Assembly: GCA_944474755.1 (NCBI GenBank)
Contig: OX104117.1
Coordinates: forward strand, 65,711,522 to 65,775,521
DNA from: Limnoperna fortunei
Lineage: Eukaryota > Mollusca > Bivalvia > Mytilida > Modiolidae
Direction: 5' to 3'
Length of the DNA: 64,000 nucleotides
Part shown: piece after piece, positions 57,705 to 64,000 of the stretch
How the letters are laid out: the number at the start of each line of letters is the position of its first letter
Position numbering within the stretch: position 1 is the first letter of the stretch
The notes under the pieces: generated by a model
What the model saw: the letters and a program-made list of their open reading frames with translations, nothing else
Told to the model about the DNA's origin: nothing
The model's database searches: none
Translations under genes and position numbers: made by a program

Positions 57705-57862
57705 TGGAAAATATGCCGACAGTCCATTTGTTACTCTTTCACCTCAGGACTTGTTGAATGGCTGTAATTTTGTAAACAATGAAAAATTTTGTGTCAAACT
57801 AAAACTTAAAATCACCTATCGTTTTGTTGTTTTTTGGCCTATTTTTTGTGATCATTATTAGA

Positions 57863-58379
57863 TTGATTGATTGATTGATTAATGGTGTTTAATGCCCGAG
57901 CAGCATTATTTCAGCTATATTCAGGTGATGAACATGAAATGGATGATAAAATGAACATGAAATGATGATGAAATGAAAATGGGATGGGACACAAGGAAAA
58001 ATTGGGGTAACGGATTTTTGATTGCCACTGGCAAATGGGAGGTTGGATAGGGTCGGGCAATTCAGCCTCCTGTAGCGGGATCAAAATCCCTACTCATAGC
58101 GAATACTACAGCAGCGTTCTTTAACATGCGATGAACGTGGCATTTTTCCCAACACGGTGCACTAATATGGTTTGCGGTCAGGTTTTCCGTATTATGGCCT
58201 GACAACCCCAGCTTGCCAGGGGTACCCCATTCAACCACCTGGGGCACACATCCCAGTCGGTCTTTAGGCAAACCGACCTGACACGCCAGTCAGGGTACTG
58301 GGCGCTATTTAGTCGCCTTTTATGACAAGCTAGCGTGACTGCGGTCTATTCTTTTGGCCACCCGGATCCCGCACGGGGC
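57863..58379 (-). mobile_element. SINE family 2, fullest copy, nested in the Tc1 element
   Basis: It is flanked by GATCATTATTAGA at 57850-57862 and 58380-58392, a perfect 13-bp target duplication proving insertion by retrotransposition. On its own strand it starts GCCCCGTGCGGGATCCGGGT and ends in (AATC)n. Length 517 bp. A diagnostic inner block is CAGGTCGGTTTGCCTAAAGA. The class of RNA promoter at its head is not clear to me. Confidence 0.88.
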
Positions 58380-58717
58380 GATCATTATTAGACCACTAGA
58401 ATTTAATTTTACAATTTGAGGATTTAAATTAAGAATTTTACAGGTTCAAATTTCCTAATAATATATACATTTTCATACAAATTAAACAGTTTCTCATTTC
58501 TTTATGTTATTGAAAAAACATTAGATCCGGAAAAGTAGGTGATGCTTAACTTATGGCGGACTGTATATATTGGACCAAAGGTCCAGTTGAGCTATAGACA
58601 TCACTTTTTACTTTTCCAGAAATTTCTTGAGTACCACATATCCAATTAATGAATCATTCGATTCATGATTTTTGTCACCACAAACCAACCAACAAGGCCA
58701 CCAGAGCTTACAGTAGA

Positions 58718-58978
58718 TAGATTTGCTTGTTTGAATGATGCTTAATGCCACTTTCAGCAATTTTCAGCTAAATTCTGTCCAGTTTTTGTTGGGGGAGGAA
58801 ACCGGAGTACCCAGAGAAAACCCCCAACTTTCCGCAGGAAAACTGGCAATCCTTGTCAATTAAGATTGGAGTAGAGTGCACCCTACCCGCAGTAAGACTT
58901 GAACCCGCAACCTCAGTGTTGACAGACCACGTGATCAATAGAAAAATACTACCTTAACCACTCTGCCACAGAGACCAT
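58718..58978 (-). mobile_element. SINE family 1, fullest copy with tRNA-like head
   Basis: The minus strand starts GGTCTCTGTGGCAGAGTGGT then TAAGGTAG, an A box of class II (Leu/Ser-like) tRNA type, and has the B-box-like GGGTTCAAGTC. The body has CTACCCGC-type, TTGACAAGGATTGCC and GGTTTCCTCC blocks, ending at AAACAAGCAAAT. Flanks GCTTACAGTAGA (58706-58717) and GCTTACAATAGA (58979-58990) are a 12-bp target duplication with one change. Confidence 0.85.
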
Positions 58979-59162
58979 GCTTACAATAGAAGTAACTGTC
59001 TAATATCTTTATTGAGAACCTTTATTGAGAATATCCGACAGAAAAAATTGCCCAGAATGTCAAGTACTAGAATAGGCAACTCGATCTATTTTTGCAACCA
59101 GTTGCCAGTAACATGCAAAATTGCAACGGTAATTTGCTGTAACCAGGTACCTCTGGCAAGTA

Positions 59163-60640
59163 CTAGACTAGAGGCTCCCAGGAGCCTGTATCGCTCACCT
59201 GAACCTGAAACCAAACAACCCTTTTTTATCCAGCTTTTCTTTGCTATAAGGAATTGCCCAACACTTCTGCAAAAATCATTAATTTCGACCTTTTAAGGGA
59301 AATAACTCCTATAAGGAGGAGCTTTTGATGCTTAGAGGGAGAAGGGAAGTTCACTTCAAATTTGCTGTACCTGTTGTACTTTTTTAACTATCTGTCGAAA
59401 CTCTCTAGACTCCCCCCCCCCCCCCCCGCCTTTTTTCTTTCATTTTTTCTATTTAAAGCCAACGTAGCTATATAGGTAGTCAGGTGGTAGAGGATGTCCT
59501 AAAGATGATGTGTGCAATGTTTAAAGCAGTCCTTTCATTGGTTAAAGAGGAGAAGATTTTTTAAAATCAAGTAAAATTGATTAAAAACATTTTCAAGGAG
59601 AATAATTCCTAAACGGTTCATCAGACAATCTTGACCCTAAAGTCTTTTTTGTAGCCCTCATAGAGCAGAACAATTAAGCAATGCTAACTTTTTCTCTAGT
59701 TCTAATAATTTTCAAGATTTTGAGGCAAAAATGTCAAAAATAATCAATTTCGACAATTAAAGGGCAATAACTCCTATAAGGAGTCATCATACAACTTCAA
59801 CCCAATGGAGTGTTTTGTAGAGCTTTTGATGCAGATGAAGGCATGTCTCTTCGGTTTTCCTGTATCTGTTACACTTTTTTAAATATAAGCCAAAAACTGT
59901 ATTTTACCCCCCCCCCACCCCCCAATGTCCTATTTTTAGGAATGGTGGCCATGTTGGTTAATCTGCAGCCATGGTTGGTGCAAACTTGGTTGAGGACATT
60001 GGACCGATGATGTGTACAAAGTTTCAAAGCAGTACTTTCAGTTGTTTCAGAGGAGAATATTTTAAAAAAACAAATTAAAAAAAACAGTTCAAGGGGAATA
60101 ACTCTTAAACGGTTAATCAGACAATCTTGACCCTTAAGTCATTTTTGTAGCCCTCATAGAGCAGAACAATTAAGCAATGCTAACTTTTTCTCTAGTTCTA
60201 ATAATTTTCAAGATTTTGAGGCAAAAATGGCAAAAATCATCAATTTTGACAATTAAAGGGCAATAACTCCTACAAGGAGTCACCATACAACTTTGACCCA
60301 ATGGAGTGTTTTGTAGAGCTTTAGATGCTGAAGAAGGAAGGTCTGTTCGGTTTTCCTATATCTGTTATACTTTTTGAACTATAAGCAAAAAACTGTATTT
60401 TGACCCCCCTGTTCTATTTTTAGCCATGGCGGCCATGTTGGTTGGTCTGAGGCCATGATTTGAGCAAACTTGGTAGAGGACATTTTACTGATGATGTGTG
60501 CAAAGTTTCAAAGCAATCCCTTCAGTGGTTTTGGAGGAGAAGATTTTTGAAGAAAAGTTAACGACGACGACGACGACGACGGACGACGACGGACGCCAAG
60601 TGATGGCAATAGCTCACATGACCCTATGTTTTGTTGTAAA
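59163..60640 (-). mobile_element. Pearl/Helentron-like element with ~496-bp repeats, minus strand
   Basis: AGGCTCCCAGGAGCCT (a subterminal palindrome) and GTATCGCTCACCTGA at the left, with (GAC)n and AATAGCTCACATGACCCTA at the right, are the inverted counterparts of the ends of the 37761-39365 element. The core differs: the TTGACCCT block at 59631 recurs at 60127, and CAATAACTCCTATAAGGAGT near 59765 recurs near 60262, a period of about 496 bp with 2.5 copies. Confidence 0.75.
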
Positions 60641-63600
60641 CAGTCAGCACTAGGGAAAAACTGGCAAATGTAGGCAAGTATTAGAATAGGTAACCCAATA
60701 TTTTCCAGTAACAAGTTACTACTAGGGCAGGACTCTGTAGGCAAGTACAAGGAACAAGTGCGAGTCTATTTTCAAGTTCTGCAGATAAAACAAACAATAA
60801 ATAAGTATTCAACTCAGGTTTATTACAGAAACAAGAATGCTGTAACATAGAAAATACAAAGTAAAATTGTAGTGAGACACATCTGTGAACAGTGAAGCCA
60901 ATGTCAAACCTAAAAAGCACCATAGGAAATAAAGACCCGCTTAAATTTGTTGTAAACTAACATGTGTCAAACATAAAAATGAGGTGAAGTTAAAATATGA
61001 TAATGAAAAGTAAAGCTTCAAGGGAAGTAATCATTAATGCAAACAACAAATTCTACAAAAAAACTGTAATAAATTAAGTAAAATATTAGTAAAACAAAGA
61101 AATTTCTGAAATATAGTATTAAGTTTTAAATTTCACTTTGCTTACATATCCAATTCAACAGGATGATTATATTTAAGATGATCTTAAGCTGGTTACAATT
61201 CATTTATTTCAAAATTTAAGGATATTTAAAACAATTTAGTTGTTAAATTATATCCACTAAATAAAGTATTTAAACACAATCACAGCCCATTGTATTCTAC
61301 TCTACAGGTAGCAGAGGGGGTGAAGATAAAAAATTTTAAAAATAAAACAGTATTTTACCCCCATACTTGTGTTCTAAAGTATCTGTATTAAAGCTGAAAT
61401 ACTAACATTAACATAAAGATTACGGCTAAGCAGAACTTATGACTGATATGTAAAGTGCCAGAGAGAAAAATAAAAACATTCACAATAACATAAATATACA
61501 TTACATCATACATATATATATAGAGAGAGAGGTTTACGTCTATTTTCACTCTGGTGCTCATTAACTTGTATAGTAATTGTTAATATTTAAAAAAAAATCT
61601 TTAGCATTTAAATATATAAGTATTTTTTTTAAATCTTTGATTGTGAAATTTTCCAAAAAATTATTGTATATTTAAGTTTGTTCTGACTGGTGTTGAGGGG
61701 CGACAATACACAAGATAAACACAATACACAACAAGCATATTAATTATGTATTGGCAGTGCATGCTACAATGGAATTAGAAAGTAAATTAGCACTATAAAA
61801 TGGTGATCATGATACACAAGTAAAAAGCAAGACAAAATAAACAACAATGGCTTCACATGTTCTTTGAAGTGTGCCTTCTTTGTAAGTTGTACACAATTAA
61901 CATCACTATAACATCCTACATGTAGGAAAAGCTCTCGGGATAAAATTTCTATACATTTGTAGACTATTTTATGATAAAATGTATCATCTTAAAATGGCAA
62001 CAGAACAAATATAAATTAAATTTAAATCGCATTAAAAGAAATTAATTGTTTATGCAAAGTTCTATACAACACTATACCAACAGAATTAATATTTAATAAA
62101 ACGGACGATAAAAATTTACCAATGGGATTCTACAGTCAATCAATATAATTCATTATAAAGAATATATATGGTTTGTTGCGAGTAAAACTTTCAAGACTTA
62201 GAAAATAAACTCTAAATTCATTAAAAAAATTGAAATTAACAAATAAAGCCACATTTAATCTCCTTAAAAATGTGTTTTAACAACAATAAGTAATTATAAT
62301 ATTAGGCACATGTAACGTCAATTCACCAAGACATCAAATATTTTCATAAAACTTTTACATTCATGCAAATAATGAGCTAGCATACCGTTTTAATTATACC
62401 AAACAGTATGTACCCCCATTTGATGGAATTGGACCAAAAATAAAATCTATATAATATTCTAGAAAACACTCTAACATCATATATGTATCTTTGAGGGTAA
62501 CCATCAAACATTATATCAACACTTCACTGAGAACATCCACACTATCATACAACACTTTTTTTTCACTCATACACACACTGATATCACAATACAGTGATTT
62601 AGACACAAACTAAGGCGAGTGGATTTACAAAAACATGGAATGTATCAAAATAAAAAAAAAAATTAAAGTTTTAATACAAATCTCTAACTCAGTATAAAGA
62701 ATACTTTGTCTTGTTACTCAGTGTCTACTTAGATTAAAGGAGAGTTGTACCCCTTTGACTTAAATAATAACCAGGATGTATGAAGCTGCAGTGTAAGGGT
62801 TCACGTTAGAAAAGAAATATAAAAATAAAAGTACTGCAAAAGAACAATAAATACTGTATTATGATATCAACACATGAATTCAAAGCATTCACCCAGACCA
62901 CACAGCTCTTACAAATAAATATATATGAATGATCTATGATCCTTGATAATAACATGTAAAAAAATTTGCACCAATAATTAATGGGCAGCTTATACCTCAT
63001 TGCAATTTGTGTAGTGATATAACAGACGCCTGACCAATTCTCACTTACTGGATGTGAACCTATTACAACTACAATATGTTTTCCAACGTAAAAAAAAAAG
63101 ACTGTAATACTCCAAATGTTTCAAAGTCCTTAAAAATTGTTAAAAATTATGCAATATATAAATGTAACAAGATTAACTGTGTTGTTCATCATTCCAACAA
63201 AATTAGTCAAATCTGATTGGATGTGGGGTTGTGTCAATCACATAAATCACTGGAATCGATCGGGAGATATGTGGATTATATTTGAAATAACATTAGTCCA
63301 ACAATTTTCTTTTTGACTGTCTGCCTAGTGTAATTGACAATACAAATTAATTTGTAACAGATCGACTTGGCAATAATATATGTATTTATTTCATTTCTTT
63401 TCTATTCAAACTGTATCCCATGGATACCTTCATTGTAAAAAAACAGCCCGTCTGGGTATCAGTTAATTCTAGGATCAAATTTACTTAAAATAAACAATTA
63501 TTTTTCAAACATAACATAGACATAAAAACAAAAACAAGAAAAATTCACAGAATGTGTTATAGTTATTCACTGCAGAATCTTATTAAAACCATTAAATACT

Positions 63601-63643
63601 AAAATACACGTTTTTGTTATAATTCATATTATATTTTAATATT
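60641..63643 (-). other. AT-rich region, possible long 3'UTR of the right-hand gene
   Basis: No open frame of note, no recognised element and few repeats; a (TA)n-(GA)n microsatellite is at 61509-61530. On the minus strand an AATAAA is at about 60819-60824. If the exon at 63644-63826 is real, a 3'UTR of up to 2.8 kb here would explain the lack of inserted elements. This is inference. Confidence 0.4.
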
Positions 63644-63826
63644 TTAAGCAATAATACATTTTCTCCCTACAGTTTTAATTGAAAGATGTTTTGAGGACAA
63701 AAATGCACCTGATCCATGGCCCATAATTTCTCGAAATGTAAATTGATCGTGATCTGGCTTCAAATCATAAAACACTTCCAGTGCAACTACTGGTATTTTA
63801 AAAACTTTATCATCTTGATTACACAG
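63644..63826 (-). CDS. Terminal exon of an unidentified gene, CAAX-like C-terminus
   Basis: The minus strand has an acceptor GTTTTATTTGAATTCAG and then 60 codons plus TAA with no stop: LCNQDDKVFKIPVVALEVFY, DLKPDHDQFTFREIMGHGSG, and so on to KTVGRKCIIA. The composition (balanced charges, no low complexity) is protein-like and unlike the surrounding AT-rich sequence. The last four residues CIIA fit the Cys-aliphatic-aliphatic-X signal for prenylation, after a basic GRK. I do not recognise the family. The rest of the gene would lie right of 64000; 63827-64000 shows intron-like sequence. It is shorter than an ORF scan would usually flag. Confidence 0.55.
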   Translation of the reverse strand: MCNQDDKVFKIPVVALEVFYDLKPDHDQFTFREIMGHGSGAFLSSKHLSIKTVGRKCIIA

Positions 63827-64000
63827 CTGAATTCAAATAAAACAGTTTAATAACTGACTAGAGATTAAATTGAAACTGGAAGATTAAAAAAAAATCTTAA
63901 CTGTTTTTTCTAAAATTTAGGCAGACCAAAAAACTTAACAAGACATATTAGAATGGACAAAACCAGTGTTTTGCACAAAGTACAGAGTGTAGTTCAACAA

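Larger units (their letters stand above)
56431..58563 (+). mobile_element. Tc1-like DNA transposon with nested SINE
   Basis: TIRs CAGTCCGCCAAAAGTTAAGC then ATCACCTA at the left, and its inverted copy ending 58563 with one mismatch in 28, are both flanked by TA (within TATATA). The transposase is a pseudogene. A SINE inserted at 57863-58379 accounts for about a quarter of the length, so the element itself was about 1.6 kb. Confidence 0.9.

Noticed and set aside
58940..58978. A tRNA-Leu/Ser gene on the minus strand
   Set aside because: The A and B boxes are too far apart with no cloverleaf closure, and the sequence continues into a SINE body with target duplications.

Overview
The window is eukaryotic nuclear DNA. 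Its genes have many short exons with GT-AG introns of up to 13 kb, it is AT-rich, and most of it is transposable elements and tandem repeats. The repeat set points to a mollusc, most likely a bivalve. It includes pearl/Helentron-type elements built from ~160-bp tandem units (a group described from bivalves), a tRNA-headed SINE, a second SINE with an (AATC)n tail, CR1/Jockey-type LINEs, a Penelope-like element and hammerhead-ribozyme repeats of the retrozyme type. The species cannot be named from sequence alone.

Two host genes are clear and a third is partly seen. (1) On the + strand, 1389-18756 holds the last four exons of a Sir2-family NAD-dependent deacylase of SIRT6/7-like type; its N-terminus lies left of 1389 or was not recognised. 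Its 13.2-kb last intron holds two LINE fragments, a TTAA-flanked DNA element and a 5.1-kb LTR retroelement in antisense orientation. (2) On the + strand, 29505-52559 holds a complete family I soluble inorganic pyrophosphatase in 12 exons. They join in frame to 336 codons, with a probable mitochondrial presequence ahead of an internal Met that would give a 288-residue cytosolic form. (3) On the - strand, 63826-63644 reads as the last exon of an unidentified gene that enters from the right edge and ends in a CAAX-like tetrapeptide; the AT-rich stretch to its left may be its long 3'UTR.

Layout: 1-1388 repeats; 1389-5326 sirtuin exons, with a ribozyme-bearing tandem duplication in intron 1 and a minisatellite plus pearl element in intron 2; 5327-18563 last sirtuin intron; 19308-20950 a 43-bp minisatellite; 21500-22790 SINE and Penelope remains; 23740-24350 SINE pieces; 25080-26966 a broken LINE; 29505-53303 the pyrophosphatase gene with MITEs, a hAT-like element, a pearl element and a 34-bp minisatellite in its introns; 53600-60640 foldback elements, a Tc1-like transposon carrying a nested SINE, and another pearl-type element; 60640-63643 AT-rich sequence; 63644-63826 terminal exon.

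The observations I rate highest are: two hammerhead ribozyme motifs in tandem copies inside the sirtuin's first visible intron; a young LTR retroelement with no pol that encodes a helix-hairpin-helix protein and a Gln-rich repeat protein upstream of gag, whose repeats form DNA/RNA stem-loops with paired changes; and a minisatellite seeded on the sirtuin exon-2 splice donor, which makes a second donor exactly 96 nt downstream in frame.
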